Shown piece after piece: positions 20,696 through 29,668 of a DNA stretch of 64,000 nucleotides. A model generated the notes under the pieces. The model saw only the letters and a list, made by a program, of their open reading frames with translations, made no database searches and was not told the DNA's origin. A program made the position numbers and the translations under genes. The stretch is taken from positions 1 to 64,000 of the forward strand of contig NZ_JAAFZU010000001.1 of NCBI RefSeq assembly GCF_018263905.1, written 5' to 3'. How positions within the stretch are numbered: the stretch's first letter is position 1; each line of letters starts with the position of its first letter. This DNA comes from Loktanella sp. SALINAS62. Its GTDB lineage: Bacteria; Pseudomonadota; Alphaproteobacteria; Rhodobacterales; Rhodobacteraceae.

Positions 20696-21709
20696 ATGCC
20701 TGACGTCTTCTTTGAACTGTCGTTCATCTGGGCCGGGCTGATTGCCTTTGCCGTCCTGACCTATGTGGTGCTGGATGGCTTCGATCTGGGGATCGGCATC
20801 CTGTTTCCCTTCGCCCACACCCACAAGGACCGGGACGTGATGATGAATTCGGTCGCCCCCGTCTGGGACGGCAACGAAACGTGGCTGGTGCTGGGCGGGG
20901 GCGGATTGTTCGCGGTGTTTCCACTGGCCTATGCCATCGTCATGCCCGCACTTTACATGCCGATCATCCTGATGCTGCTGGCACTGGTATTTCGTGGCGT
21001 CGCCTTTGAATACCGCTGGAAAACCGTGCGCTGGCGCGGCGTCTGGGATACCGCATTCTTCGGCGGGTCCACGGTCGCAGCATTGTGTCAGGGCATTGCA
21101 TTGGGCGCGCTGGTGCAGGGGATCGACGTGGATGGCCGGGCCTACGGTGGCGGCTGGTGGGACTGGTTGACGCCGTTTTCGATCACGACCGGAATAGCTG
21201 TGGTCGTCGGCTACGCGCTGCTGGGGTCGACATGGCTTGTGATGAAAACCAGCGGCGCGGTCAGCCACCACATGCGCGACATCGCAAAACCACTGGCCAT
21301 CGTCACGCTGGTGTTCATCGCCGTCGTGAGTCTGTGGACACCGTTCCAGAACGCCGAATACTTTGGTCGCTGGTTCAACTGGCCCGGCACACTTTACACC
21401 TCTCCCGTGCCGATTGCCTTGGTCGTGGCCGTATTCTTGCTGTTCCAGGGTCTGGCGACTGGTAAGGAAACCACGCCGTTTCTTGCGGCAGAGGCGATTT
21501 TCGTGCTTGCGTTCATCGGGATCGGGATCAGCTTTTACCCGCATATCGTGCCGCCCAGCCTGACAATTGTCGAAGCGGCAGCGCCTGATTCCAGCCTGCT
21601 GTTCACGCTGGTCGGCACGCTGGTGCTGGTGCCGCTGATCCTGATTTATACAACCTATGCGTATTGGGTGTTTCGCGGAAAGATCGACCCTGACGAAGGC
21701 TATCATTGA
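20696..21709 (+). CDS. cydB: bd-type ubiquinol oxidase subunit II
   Basis: The 337-residue protein begins three bases after cydA and has the CydB signature VVLDGFDLGIGILFP near the N terminus and WDGNETWLVLGGGG near residue 60. Multiple hydrophobic helices follow. It stabilises the haem-bearing subunit in the inner membrane. Its stop codon shares one base with the start of the small downstream peptide (TGATG), which shows tight coupling of the three genes. Confidence 0.93.
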   Translation: MPDVFFELSFIWAGLIAFAVLTYVVLDGFDLGIGILFPFAHTHKDRDVMMNSVAPVWDGNETWLVLGGGGLFAVFPLAYAIVMPALYMPIILMLLALVFRGVAFEYRWKTVRWRGVWDTAFFGGSTVAALCQGIALGALVQGIDVDGRAYGGGWWDWLTPFSITTGIAVVVGYALLGSTWLVMKTSGAVSHHMRDIAKPLAIVTLVFIAVVSLWTPFQNAEYFGRWFNWPGTLYTSPVPIALVVAVFLLFQGLATGKETTPFLAAEAIFVLAFIGIGISFYPHIVPPSLTIVEAAAPDSSLLFTLVGTLVLVPLILIYTTYAYWVFRGKIDPDEGYH

Positions 21710-21819
21710 TGGCCAGCCGTCCCCTGTGGAAACGGATCAGTTGGTTCGTGCTGATCTGGCTGGCATCGGTTGCAGTTCTGCTGGTGGTCGCCTACGTCAT
21801 CCGCCTAGCGATCCTGTGA
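21709..21819 (+). CDS. Small oxidase-associated membrane peptide (DUF2474, CydX-like)
   Basis: The 36-residue peptide starts MASRPLWKRISW, has one membrane helix and ends VAYVIRLAIL. It starts in TGATG with the cydB stop. Its sequence pattern (basic start, W-F-V-L helix, YxIR end) is that of DUF2474 proteins found after cio-type oxidases. By analogy with CydX it probably stabilises the oxidase haems. It is too short for default gene calling and could easily be missed. Confidence 0.85.
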   Translation: MASRPLWKRISWFVLIWLASVAVLLVVAYVIRLAIL

Positions 21820-21882
21820 CCCCCTTGCCAATCGTAGCCAGCGGGCGCAATCGTGATTGTGACCCCGCTGCGAAAGGACCGC

Positions 21883-23286
21883 ATGATGTTTGAAAATCAC
21901 CTGCCCACCGCCGAATTGCAGGCATTGGACGCGGCCCATCATATGCATCCGTTCACCGACGGTGCGGGTCTGAACAAAAAGGGCGCGCGCGTCATCACCG
22001 GGGCCAGCGGTGTCTGGCTGACCGATAGCGACGGAAACCGTATTCTGGATGCCATGGCGGGCCTTTGGTGCGTCAACATCGGCTATGGCCGACCCGAAAT
22101 GGCCGACGCCGCAGCGCGCCAAATCAATCAGCTGTCGTTTTACAATACGTTCTTCCAGACGACCCATGTTCCTGCTGTCACACTTGCCGCCAAATTGGCT
22201 GAACTTGCCCCATACGACCTGAACCACGCGTTCTTTGCCAATTCCGGGTCCGAAGCGAACGACACCAACCTGCGGCTGGTACGGCACTATTGGAAAGCAA
22301 AGGGCAAACCCACAAAGCGGATCGTGATCGGACGCTGGAACGGCTACCACGGGTCAACCATGGGATCGGCCAGTCTGGGCGGTATGAAATTCATGCACGA
22401 ACAAGGCGGCCTGCCGATCCCCGATGTGGCGCATATCGATCAGCCCGACTGGTGGATGCAGGGTGGCGACAGCGCGCCCGATGATTTCGGCCTTGCGCGC
22501 GCACGCCAATTGGAAGCCAAGATCATCGCGCTCGGGGCTGACAACGTGGCCGCATTCATCGCGGAACCGATCCAGGGGTCCGGCGGCGTGATCGTGCCGC
22601 CTGCAACCTATTGGCCGGAAATCCAGCGCATTTGCCGCGAACACAACATCCTGCTGATCGCGGACGAAGTCATCACGGGGTTCGGCCGCACCGGGCGCTG
22701 GTTCGGCTCTGAAACACTGGATATCCGGCCCGACATCATGACCATCGCCAAAGGCATGTCGTCCGGCTATGCGCCCATCGGTGCGTCGCTTTTGTCCGAT
22801 GACGTCGCCGACACGATCAATGATGCGGGTGAATTCAACCACGGCTACACCTATGCCGCCCACCCGCTGAGCGCGGCGCTGGCACTGGAAAATATCCGCA
22901 TCCTTGAAGACGACGACATTGTGGATCACGTAGCCAACGTCGCTGGACCCTACCTGAAAGAAAAGTGGGAAGCACTGATCGACCATCCACTGGTCGGTGA
23001 CGCCAGTATTCTGGGCATGATGGGGTCGATCCGGATGACGCCGGACAAAGCCAGCCGCGCCAAGTTCAAAGCCGATGAAGGCACCGCAGGCTATATCTGC
23101 CGCGAACGCTGTTTTGCCAATAATCTGGTGATGCGCCATGTCGGTGACCGCATGGTCATTTCGCCGCCTCTGGTGATCACAACCGATGAAATCGACATGT
23201 TCATCGCCCGCGCGATCACGTCTTTGGACGAAACCCACGCAAAGCTGAAAGCCGATGGCTTGATGGAGGCCGCCCCGGCAGGCTAA
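21883..23286 (+). CDS. Class III omega-aminotransferase (diamine/amine:pyruvate type)
   Basis: The 467-residue PLP enzyme starts with MMFENHLPTAELQALDAAHHMHPF and has GLWCVNIGYG, NSGSEANDTN, ADEVITGFGRTG and the PLP lysine Lys290 in TIAKGMSSG. From memory this is close along its whole length to the Ruegeria (Silicibacter) pomeroyi omega-transaminase and to SpuC polyamine:pyruvate aminotransferases. It should transfer an amino group from a diamine or other primary amine to pyruvate. AAAGGA sits before the ATG at 21883. The gene ends just before the glycine riboswitch, so it is not under the riboswitch. Confidence 0.88.
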   Translation: MMFENHLPTAELQALDAAHHMHPFTDGAGLNKKGARVITGASGVWLTDSDGNRILDAMAGLWCVNIGYGRPEMADAAARQINQLSFYNTFFQTTHVPAVTLAAKLAELAPYDLNHAFFANSGSEANDTNLRLVRHYWKAKGKPTKRIVIGRWNGYHGSTMGSASLGGMKFMHEQGGLPIPDVAHIDQPDWWMQGGDSAPDDFGLARARQLEAKIIALGADNVAAFIAEPIQGSGGVIVPPATYWPEIQRICREHNILLIADEVITGFGRTGRWFGSETLDIRPDIMTIAKGMSSGYAPIGASLLSDDVADTINDAGEFNHGYTYAAHPLSAALALENIRILEDDDIVDHVANVAGPYLKEKWEALIDHPLVGDASILGMMGSIRMTPDKASRAKFKADEGTAGYICRERCFANNLVMRHVGDRMVISPPLVITTDEIDMFIARAITSLDETHAKLKADGLMEAAPAG

Positions 23287-23300
23287 AGTCCTGCCGAATC

Positions 23301-23443
23301 GTGTGGGAGAACCGGATCATCCGGTGCCGAAGGCGCAACCGCCCCGGAAACGCTCAGGCCAAAGGACCGCACGGGACGAAAACTCTGGAGAGTGGCGCAT
23401 TGCGTCCGCCGAAGGGATAGCGATCTCAGGCACACGGACAGAG
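23301..23443 (+). promoter_or_regulatory. Tandem glycine riboswitch
   Basis: Two glycine aptamers lie in tandem before gcvT. The first (23301-23372) opens GTGTGGGAGA and contains GCCGAAGG, CCCCGGAAACGCTCAGG and closing GGACCGCAC. The second (23383-23443) is closed by CTCTG/CAGAG and contains GCCGAAGGGA and CTCAGGCACACGGAC. These are the conserved core elements of the glycine riboswitch family. Glycine binding is expected to switch on the cleavage operon so that excess glycine is degraded. Confidence 0.95.
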
Positions 23444-23444
23444 G

Positions 23445-23510
23445 GGGCATCGGGCCGCGGCGTGCGCGGCGATGGATGCCCGTGGTGTGCCACGGTGAAA
23501 GGATGCCGTG
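23445..23510 (+). promoter_or_regulatory. Riboswitch expression platform with alternative hairpins over the gcvT start
   Basis: Three hairpins are mutually exclusive in sequence. H1 pairs GGGCAT (23445-23450) with ATGCCC (23476-23481) around an inner GCCGCG/CGCGGC stem. H2 pairs CCGTGG (23480-23485) with CCACGG (23490-23495). H3 pairs CACGG (23491-23495) with CCGTG (23506-23510), holding the ribosome-binding site AAAGGA in its loop and the GTG start in its stem. H1 overlaps H2, and H2 overlaps H3, so a translational switch is possible. Confidence 0.65.
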
Positions 23511-24629
23511 ACGGAACCGCTGAAAACACCGCTTCATGACATGCATATCGCCTTGGGCGGCAAGATGGTCACTTTCGCAGGATACAGCCTGCCGGTGCAA
23601 TATCAGGGCGTCATGCCCGAACATCTGCACACACGCGCCGCAGCGGGGCTGTTCGATGTCAGCCATATGGGGCAGGTCCTGATTGACGGGCCGGACTGGG
23701 ACAGCGTCGCAAATTGGCTGGAAACACTGATCCCCGTCGATGTGCTGGACCTTGCAGCCGGGCGCCAGCGCTATGGCCTGCTGACCAATGACGCGGGCGG
23801 CATCCGTGATGATCTGATGCTGGCACGGCGCGGCGATGCCGCCTTTCTGGTGGTCAACGCCGCCTGCAAGGCCGATGATATCGCACATATGCGGGCCACT
23901 TTGCCCGCGGAACTGACACTGACGGAACTGACTGATCGTGCGCTGCTTGCATTGCAGGGTCCGGCGGCGGAAACCGCACTCGCAGCATATGCACCGCAGT
24001 TAAAGACGTTGCGTTTCATGGACGTGGCCGACGTCACCCTGAATGGGGTGCCGTGCTGGGTCAGCCGGTCCGGTTATACGGGCGAGGACGGGTTTGAAAT
24101 TTCTGTGCCGAACGACAGCGCGGTCGCACTGGCGCAGGCGTTGCTGGATCAACCCGGTGTTGCCCCCATCGGTCTGGGCGCGCGCGACAGCCTGCGTCTG
24201 GAAGCAGGGTTGTGCCTGTATGGACATGATATCGACGCCACCACGACTCCGGTTGCCGCAGGGTTGTCGTGGGCCATCCAGAAGGTGCGCCGCCCCGCCG
24301 GCGCGCGGGCTGGCGGCTATCCCGGCGCGGACATTATCGGCCCGCAACTGATAAACGCCCCCGATACCGCACGGGTCGGTTTGCTGCCCGACGGCCGCGC
24401 GCCGATGCGCGAAGGTGTCGCCATCTTTGCCGATGCGGATGCACAGACGCCCATTGGTCATGTGACCTCTGGCGGGTTCGGGCCGACGCTGGAACGCCCC
24501 GTCGCGATGGCGACGATCGACCGTGCCTTGGCCGCGCCCGGCACTATGCTGTGGGGAGAGGTGCGGGGCAAACGTCTGCCCGCCACCGTGACGCCCCTGC
24601 CCTTTACCCCTGCCCGTTTCAAACGCTGA
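23508..24629 (+). CDS. gcvT: Glycine cleavage system T protein (aminomethyltransferase)
   Basis: The 373-residue protein starts at a GTG after AAAGGA and has the T-protein pattern PLHDMHIALGGKMVTFAGY, FDVSHMGQ, SGYTGEDGFEIS and GLGARDSLRLEAGLCLYG. It takes the aminomethyl group from the lipoyl arm of GcvH and gives ammonia and methylene-tetrahydrofolate. It is the first gene of gcvTHP and its start codon lies within a predicted riboswitch hairpin. The methylene-THF it produces could feed the MetF reaction encoded near 62 kb. Confidence 0.96.
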   Translation: MTEPLKTPLHDMHIALGGKMVTFAGYSLPVQYQGVMPEHLHTRAAAGLFDVSHMGQVLIDGPDWDSVANWLETLIPVDVLDLAAGRQRYGLLTNDAGGIRDDLMLARRGDAAFLVVNAACKADDIAHMRATLPAELTLTELTDRALLALQGPAAETALAAYAPQLKTLRFMDVADVTLNGVPCWVSRSGYTGEDGFEISVPNDSAVALAQALLDQPGVAPIGLGARDSLRLEAGLCLYGHDIDATTTPVAAGLSWAIQKVRRPAGARAGGYPGADIIGPQLINAPDTARVGLLPDGRAPMREGVAIFADADAQTPIGHVTSGGFGPTLERPVAMATIDRALAAPGTMLWGEVRGKRLPATVTPLPFTPARFKR

Positions 24630-24641
24630 AAGGACCTGATC

Positions 24642-25001
24642 ATGAAATTCACCGAAGAACACGAATGGCTGCGGATCGAGGACGATCTTGTCGTCGTTGG
24701 CATCACCGAACACGCCGCCGAACAATTGGGCGACATTGTTTTTGTCGAACTGCCGGACGAAGGCAAGGTGGTGGTCAAGGACGACGAAGCCGTCGTGATC
24801 GAAAGCGTCAAGGCCGCGTCCGATATTCTGGCCCCCCTGTCTGGCGAAATCGTCGAAGTGAACACCGCATTGCAAGACAACCCCGGTCTGGTCAACGACG
24901 ACCCGCTGGGGGACGGTTGGTTCTTCAAGATGTCAGTCGAGGATATGTCCCAGATGGACGAATACCTTGACGAAGCCGATTACAAAAAGCTGGTGGGATA
25001 A
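24642..25001 (+). CDS. gcvH: Glycine cleavage system H protein
   Basis: The 119-residue lipoyl carrier has the usual family length and the lipoylation site Lys57 in ESVKAASD. It shuttles the aminomethyl group between the P and T proteins and electrons to the L protein. It lies 12 bases after gcvT and three bases before gcvP. No lpd gene for the L protein is in the operon, so the cell must supply it from elsewhere. Confidence 0.97.
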   Translation: MKFTEEHEWLRIEDDLVVVGITEHAAEQLGDIVFVELPDEGKVVVKDDEAVVIESVKAASDILAPLSGEIVEVNTALQDNPGLVNDDPLGDGWFFKMSVEDMSQMDEYLDEADYKKLVG

Positions 25002-25004
25002 ATC

Positions 25005-27845
25005 ATGACCTTCACCCCGACCGACTACTTGCCATACGACTTTGCGAACCGGCGTCACATCGGCCCGTCGCCGGACGAAATCGCGGCGATGCTTGAAACG
25101 GTCGGGGCTGACAGTCTGGATGCGCTGATCGACGACACAGTGCCGCCAGCGATCCGGCAGGCCACGCCGCTGGATTTCGGCAAACCCAAATCCGAAAGCG
25201 AACTGTTGTGGCACATGAAACAGGTCGCGCAGGAAAACCGCGTCCTGACATCGCTGATCGGTCAGGGATATTACGGCACGGTGACGCCCCCCGCGATCCA
25301 GCGGAACATCTTTGAAAACCCCGCATGGTACACCGCATATACACCCTATCAGCCTGAAATCTCCCAAGGTCGGCTGGAAGCCCTGCTAAATTACCAGACG
25401 ATGGTCAGCGATCTGACGGGGCTGGACATCGCCAACGCATCCCTGCTGGACGAAGCCACCGCCTGTGCAGAAGCGATGACGATGGCGCAACGCGTCGCCA
25501 AATCAAAGGCGCGGGCGTTTTTCGTCGATGAAAACTGCCATCCGCAAAACATCAATGTGATCCGCACCCGCGCCGAACCGTTGGGAATCACGGTCATCGT
25601 CGGCGCACCCGAAACGATGGATGCCGACGCCGTTTTCGGGGCGCTGTTTCAATATCCCGGCACCCACGGCCATGTCCGCGATTTCACCGACCAGATGGCG
25701 GCGCTGCACGCAGCGCAGGCCATCGGCGTCGTGGCCGCCGACCCTATGGCACTGTGCCTGCTGAAAGAACCCGGTGCCATGGGCGCCGACATTGCCGTTG
25801 GAAGCACGCAACGGTTCGGTGTGCCAATGGGATACGGCGGGCCGCATGCGGCCTATATGGCGACGAAACAGGCCTATGCGCGCAACATGCCGGGCCGCAT
25901 TGTCGGCGTGTCCCGCGATGCACATGGCAACCGCGCATACCGGCTGTCGCTGCAGACCCGCGAACAGCATATCCGCCGTGAAAAAGCGACATCGAACGTC
26001 TGCACGGCACAAGCGCTACTGGCGGTCATGGCCGGGTTCTATGCGGTCTTTCACGGTCCCGAAGGGCTAAAGGCGATTGCCCAGCGTATTCACCGCAAAA
26101 CTGTGCGGCTGGCGCGCGGGCTGGAAGACGCAGGATTCCCTGTCGAACCGGATAACTTTTTCGACACGATCACGGTCGAGGTCGGGGCGCTTCAGCGCGG
26201 TGTCATGCAAGCCGCAGTCAATGAAGGCGTAAACCTGCGCCGTGTGGGCCGCACCAAGGTCGGCATTTCGTTGGACGAACGCTGCCGTCCTGCCACGATC
26301 CGTCAGGTCTGGCGCGCCTTTGGCATTCAGGACCGCGATACCGATCTGGGGGCGGAATACCGGATGCCCGACGCGCTGTTGCGGCGGTCGGATTACCTGA
26401 CCCATCCGGTGTTCCACATGAACCGGGCCGAAACCGAAATGATGCGCTATATGCGCAGGCTGGCGGACCGCGATCTCGCGCTGGATCGTGCGATGATCCC
26501 GCTGGGGTCCTGCACCATGAAACTGAACGCCGCCGCTGAAATGATGCCCGTATCATGGCCGGAATTCGCGCTGCTGCACCCCTATGTGCCGCGCGACCAA
26601 GCGGCGGGTTACACCCGGATGATCGACGATCTTAGCGCGAAGCTGTGCGAGATTACCGGCTATGCCGCAATTTCGATGCAGCCGAATTCCGGCGCGCAGG
26701 GCGAATATGCGGGGCTGCTGGCGATCGCAGGCTATCACCGCGCGCAGGGACAGGGTCAGCGCGACGTCTGCCTGATCCCGATGTCTGCGCATGGCACCAA
26801 CCCCGCCAGCGCACAGATGGTGGGCTGGACGGTCGTGACCGTCAAATCGGCTGCCAACGGTGATATCGACCTTGCTGATTTCCGCGCCAAGGCCGACCAA
26901 TACGCCGACCGGCTGGCGGGTTGCATGATCACCTATCCCAGCACGCACGGCGTATTCGAAGAAACCGTGCGCGATGTATGCGACATTACCCACGCCCACG
27001 GCGGGCAGGTCTATATCGACGGGGCGAACATGAACGCGATGGTTGGTCTGTCGCGTCCCGGCGATCTGGGCGGCGATGTCAGCCACCTGAACCTGCACAA
27101 GACATTCTGCATCCCGCACGGCGGCGGCGGTCCCGGCATGGGGCCGATCGGGGTCAAGGATCACCTGATCCCGCATCTGCCTGCCGATCCCAACGGGGCA
27201 TCGGGTGCGGTCTCGGCGGCGGCTTTTGGTTCGCCGTCGCTGTTGCCGATTTCCTGGGCCTATTGTCTGATGATGGGCGGCGCGGGGCTGACGCAGGCAA
27301 CCCGCATCGCGATCCTGAACGCAAACTACATCGCGGACCGTCTGTCGGGCGCGTTTGACGTGCTGTATCGCGGCAGCAAGGGCCGTGTGGCGCATGAATG
27401 CATCATCGACACCCGGCCCTTTGCCGATCACGGAATCACTGTGGACGACATCGCCAAACGCCTTGTCGATTGTGGTTTTCACGCCCCCACGATGAGCTGG
27501 CCAGTCGCAGGCACATTGATGATCGAGCCGACGGAATCCGAAACAAAGGCCGAACTCGACCGGTTTTGCGATGCGATGCTGGCGATCCGGGCAGAAATCG
27601 ACGACATCGCCGCAGGTCGGATCGATGCCGCGAATAACCCGCTGAAAAACGCACCCCACACGGTCGAAGATCTGATCGGTGAATGGGACCGACCCTACAG
27701 CCGCGAACAGGGTTGTTTTCCGCCGGGGGCATTTCGGGTGGACAAATATTGGCCACCGGTCAACCGGGTCGACAACGTATTCGGGGACCGCAACCTGCTA
27801 TGTACCTGCCCCCCGATGGAAGATTACGCAGAGGCGGCTGAATAA
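25005..27845 (+). CDS. gcvP: Glycine dehydrogenase (decarboxylating), P protein
   Basis: The 946-residue single-chain P protein contains the PLP lysine Lys699 in [16 protein letters not shown] and other hallmarks such as RRHIGPS near the start, GQGYYGT, and [10 protein letters not shown] in the middle. It decarboxylates glycine and loads the methylamine onto GcvH. The single-chain form is normal for proteobacteria. It is the last gene of the riboswitch-controlled operon and converges on the DUF1206 gene. Confidence 0.97.
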   Translation: MTFTPTDYLPYDFANRRHIGPSPDEIAAMLETVGADSLDALIDDTVPPAIRQATPLDFGKPKSESELLWHMKQVAQENRVLTSLIGQGYYGTVTPPAIQRNIFENPAWYTAYTPYQPEISQGRLEALLNYQTMVSDLTGLDIANASLLDEATACAEAMTMAQRVAKSKARAFFVDENCHPQNINVIRTRAEPLGITVIVGAPETMDADAVFGALFQYPGTHGHVRDFTDQMAALHAAQAIGVVAADPMALCLLKEPGAMGADIAVGSTQRFGVPMGYGGPHAAYMATKQAYARNMPGRIVGVSRDAHGNRAYRLSLQTREQHIRREKATSNVCTAQALLAVMAGFYAVFHGPEGLKAIAQRIHRKTVRLARGLEDAGFPVEPDNFFDTITVEVGALQRGVMQAAVNEGVNLRRVGRTKVGISLDERCRPATIRQVWRAFGIQDRDTDLGAEYRMPDALLRRSDYLTHPVFHMNRAETEMMRYMRRLADRDLALDRAMIPLGSCTMKLNAAAEMMPVSWPEFALLHPYVPRDQAAGYTRMIDDLSAKLCEITGYAAISMQPNSGAQGEYAGLLAIAGYHRAQGQGQRDVCLIPMSAHGTNPASAQMVGWTVVTVKSAANGDIDLADFRAKADQYADRLAGCMITYPSTHGVFEETVRDVCDITHAHGGQVYIDGANMNAMVGLSRPGDLGGDVSHLNLHKTFCIPHGGGGPGMGPIGVKDHLIPHLPADPNGASGAVSAAAFGSPSLLPISWAYCLMMGGAGLTQATRIAILNANYIADRLSGAFDVLYRGSKGRVAHECIIDTRPFADHGITVDDIAKRLVDCGFHAPTMSWPVAGTLMIEPTESETKAELDRFCDAMLAIRAEIDDIAAGRIDAANNPLKNAPHTVEDLIGEWDRPYSREQGCFPPGAFRVDKYWPPVNRVDNVFGDRNLLCTCPPMEDYAEAAE

Positions 27846-27865
27846 GCCGCCCTGCGCAACAGGCT

Positions 27866-28729
27866 TCAGATCTTGGCGCTTTGGGCCTTTGCCTGCGCCT
27901 TCATCCGCGCGCCAAGGGTCTGGATTTCGTCCGGATCCGTTGCGCGCGGCACGATGCGGTAAGCCGCGTTCACAGCGCAAAACAGGGCAAAACACAGCAA
28001 CCCGATGCACAATAAAGCGACCAGTATCCGACCGTAAGCCTGCCCTGACAGCCAATCGAAAACGTCGCCCAGACCACCAGCACTGTCGGGGGAATATTGC
28101 CATGCGGCATAGGTGATGAACACACCGATGACCGATACGACAAATCCCTGACTGGCCACACCTGCGCGCAACAGCGGATCATAGTTGCGCGTGAATGTGT
28201 TGCCGACCAGCGTGCTGCGATAGGCACGGTCGTATGCTTTTTTCAGGTAATAAATGCCGGCGCCAATCGTGACCAGACCCGCCGCACCAAGAATGATGCG
28301 ACCACCCGGCTGCTGCATGACCCAGCCCGCCGCCTTGGAAATCGAGCTTTCGCCACCACCGCCTTGTGCTGTGACAGCGATCAGCAGCGCACCGACACCG
28401 ATCGCCGCGTGAATAAGCCCGGTGACGCACATTCCCAGTCTTGCGATGATCCCCTTGGCATCGGTGCCATGGCATTCCATGTCCCAAGCCGCGTCGATCA
28501 ACCGCCAGACGGCATAACAGACCATGCCGACGAAAATCGCCAGCAATACAACCGTGCCCCATGCCGCACCTTCGATCGCGGCAAAGGCCGATGACGTGCT
28601 TTCACCGTTGCCCCCCCGAAACAGCGACCAAGCCGAAATGCCCGCCACCACAAGATAAACCAGCGCCCGGCCCGCATAGCCCAGACGCATCACGGGGATC
28701 GCCCAATCAAGATTGCTGTTGTCCGCCAT
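27866..28729 (-). CDS. DUF1206 membrane protein
   Basis: The 287-residue protein shows three repeats of a two-helix unit, each beginning with a pattern like R(L/F)GYAxRALVYLVVAG or the later VASQGFVVSVIGVF and LGMCVTGLIHAAIGVGAL. This triple repeat is the DUF1206 signature. Its function is unknown; it is an integral inner-membrane protein. The start at 28729 (MADNSNLDW) gives the family length. An in-frame start at 28780 would add 17 residues of poor quality. It stands alone between gcvP and the sugar transporter genes. Confidence 0.82.
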   Translation of the reverse strand: MADNSNLDWAIPVMRLGYAGRALVYLVVAGISAWSLFRGGNGESTSSAFAAIEGAAWGTVVLLAIFVGMVCYAVWRLIDAAWDMECHGTDAKGIIARLGMCVTGLIHAAIGVGALLIAVTAQGGGGESSISKAAGWVMQQPGGRIILGAAGLVTIGAGIYYLKKAYDRAYRSTLVGNTFTRNYDPLLRAGVASQGFVVSVIGVFITYAAWQYSPDSAGGLGDVFDWLSGQAYGRILVALLCIGLLCFALFCAVNAAYRIVPRATDPDEIQTLGARMKAQAKAQSAKI

Positions 28730-28838
28730 TGTAAAGTCCGCCCTTGTCCAGTCTGCGAAGACAACGGCACGGACCGCCAATCGTTCCCGATAAACTTCAC
28801 GCAGGCTTTATCGCGCGTGACGTCACATCGTCGGAACA

Positions 28839-28868
28839 AAAAGGGCCACCCCATCGGGCGGCCCTTTT
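28839..28868 (-). terminator. Terminator after the frc operon
   Basis: AAAAGGGCC and GGCCCTTTT form a perfect 9-bp stem around a 12-base loop directly downstream of frcA, with a U-run on the minus strand. It ends the sugar-transporter transcript. Confidence 0.85.
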
Positions 28869-28876
28869 GTTGTTGT

Positions 28877-29668
28877 TCAGGCCGTCGCTTTGCCACCGAT
28901 CAGCGCTTCTTCGGGTTCAGCGGCCCCGGTCATGTACGCCACGGCATCCGACATCGAATGGTTTTTGGGATCGATCACGCACAGCCGTTTGCCCAGACGG
29001 TGGACGTGGACGCGGTCCGCGACCTCGAACACGTGGGGCATGTTGTGGCTGATCAGAATGATCGGAATACCACGCGATTTGACGTCCTTTATCAGGTCCA
29101 GCACCCGGCGGCTTTCTTTCACGCCCAGCGCGGCGGTCGGTTCGTCCAGAATGATCACACGGCTACCGAATGCAGCGGCCCGCGCGACCGCGACGCCCTG
29201 ACGTTGCCCACCCGACAGTGTTTCCACCGCCTGATTGATGTTCTGGATCGTCATCAGACCCAGTTCCGACAGCTTTTCACGGGCGAATTTCGCCATCGCG
29301 GGTTTATCAAGCTGGCGAAACACCTTGCCCATGATACCGGGCTTGCGCAATTCACGCCCCATGAACAGGTTGTCCGTGATCGACAGGGCGGGCGACATCG
29401 CAAGCGTCTGATAGACCGTTTCGATACCCGCCTCACGTGCGTCGATCGGCGAAGCAAAGTTAACGCGCTTGTTGTCCAGCCAGACCTCGCCCTCGTCGGG
29501 GATAACGGCACCTGACAGGGCTTTGATCAGGGTCGATTTACCCGCACCGTTGTCACCGATCACGGCAAGAATTTCGCCGGGATACAGTTCGAAATCACAG
29601 TGATCCAGTGCGGTGACACGGCCATAGCGTTTGACAAGGTTACGGCCTGAAAGAATGGGATCGGTCAT
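28877..29668 (-). CDS. frcA: Sugar ABC transporter ATP-binding protein, FrcA type
   Basis: The 263-residue protein is a single ABC domain with Walker A GDNGAGKST (residues 37-45), signature LSGGQRQGV and Walker B VIILDEP. Most monosaccharide transporters have a double-domain ATPase; the single-domain form is typical of FrcA of rhizobia and Rhodobacteraceae. It powers uptake of fructose-like sugars. The start at 29668 overlaps the permease stop. The unusual C-terminal tail ends AEPEEALIGGKA, as in FrcA relatives. Confidence 0.88.
   Translation of the reverse strand: MTDPILSGRNLVKRYGRVTALDHCDFELYPGEILAVIGDNGAGKSTLIKALSGAVIPDEGEVWLDNKRVNFASPIDAREAGIETVYQTLAMSPALSITDNLFMGRELRKPGIMGKVFRQLDKPAMAKFAREKLSELGLMTIQNINQAVETLSGGQRQGVAVARAAAFGSRVIILDEPTAALGVKESRRVLDLIKDVKSRGIPIILISHNMPHVFEVADRVHVHRLGKRLCVIDPKNHSMSDAVAYMTGAAEPEEALIGGKATA

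Noticed and set aside
20480-21706. Long minus-strand open frame (408 codons) across cydB
   Set aside because: Antisense to cydB with no ribosome-binding site and a biased shadow composition.
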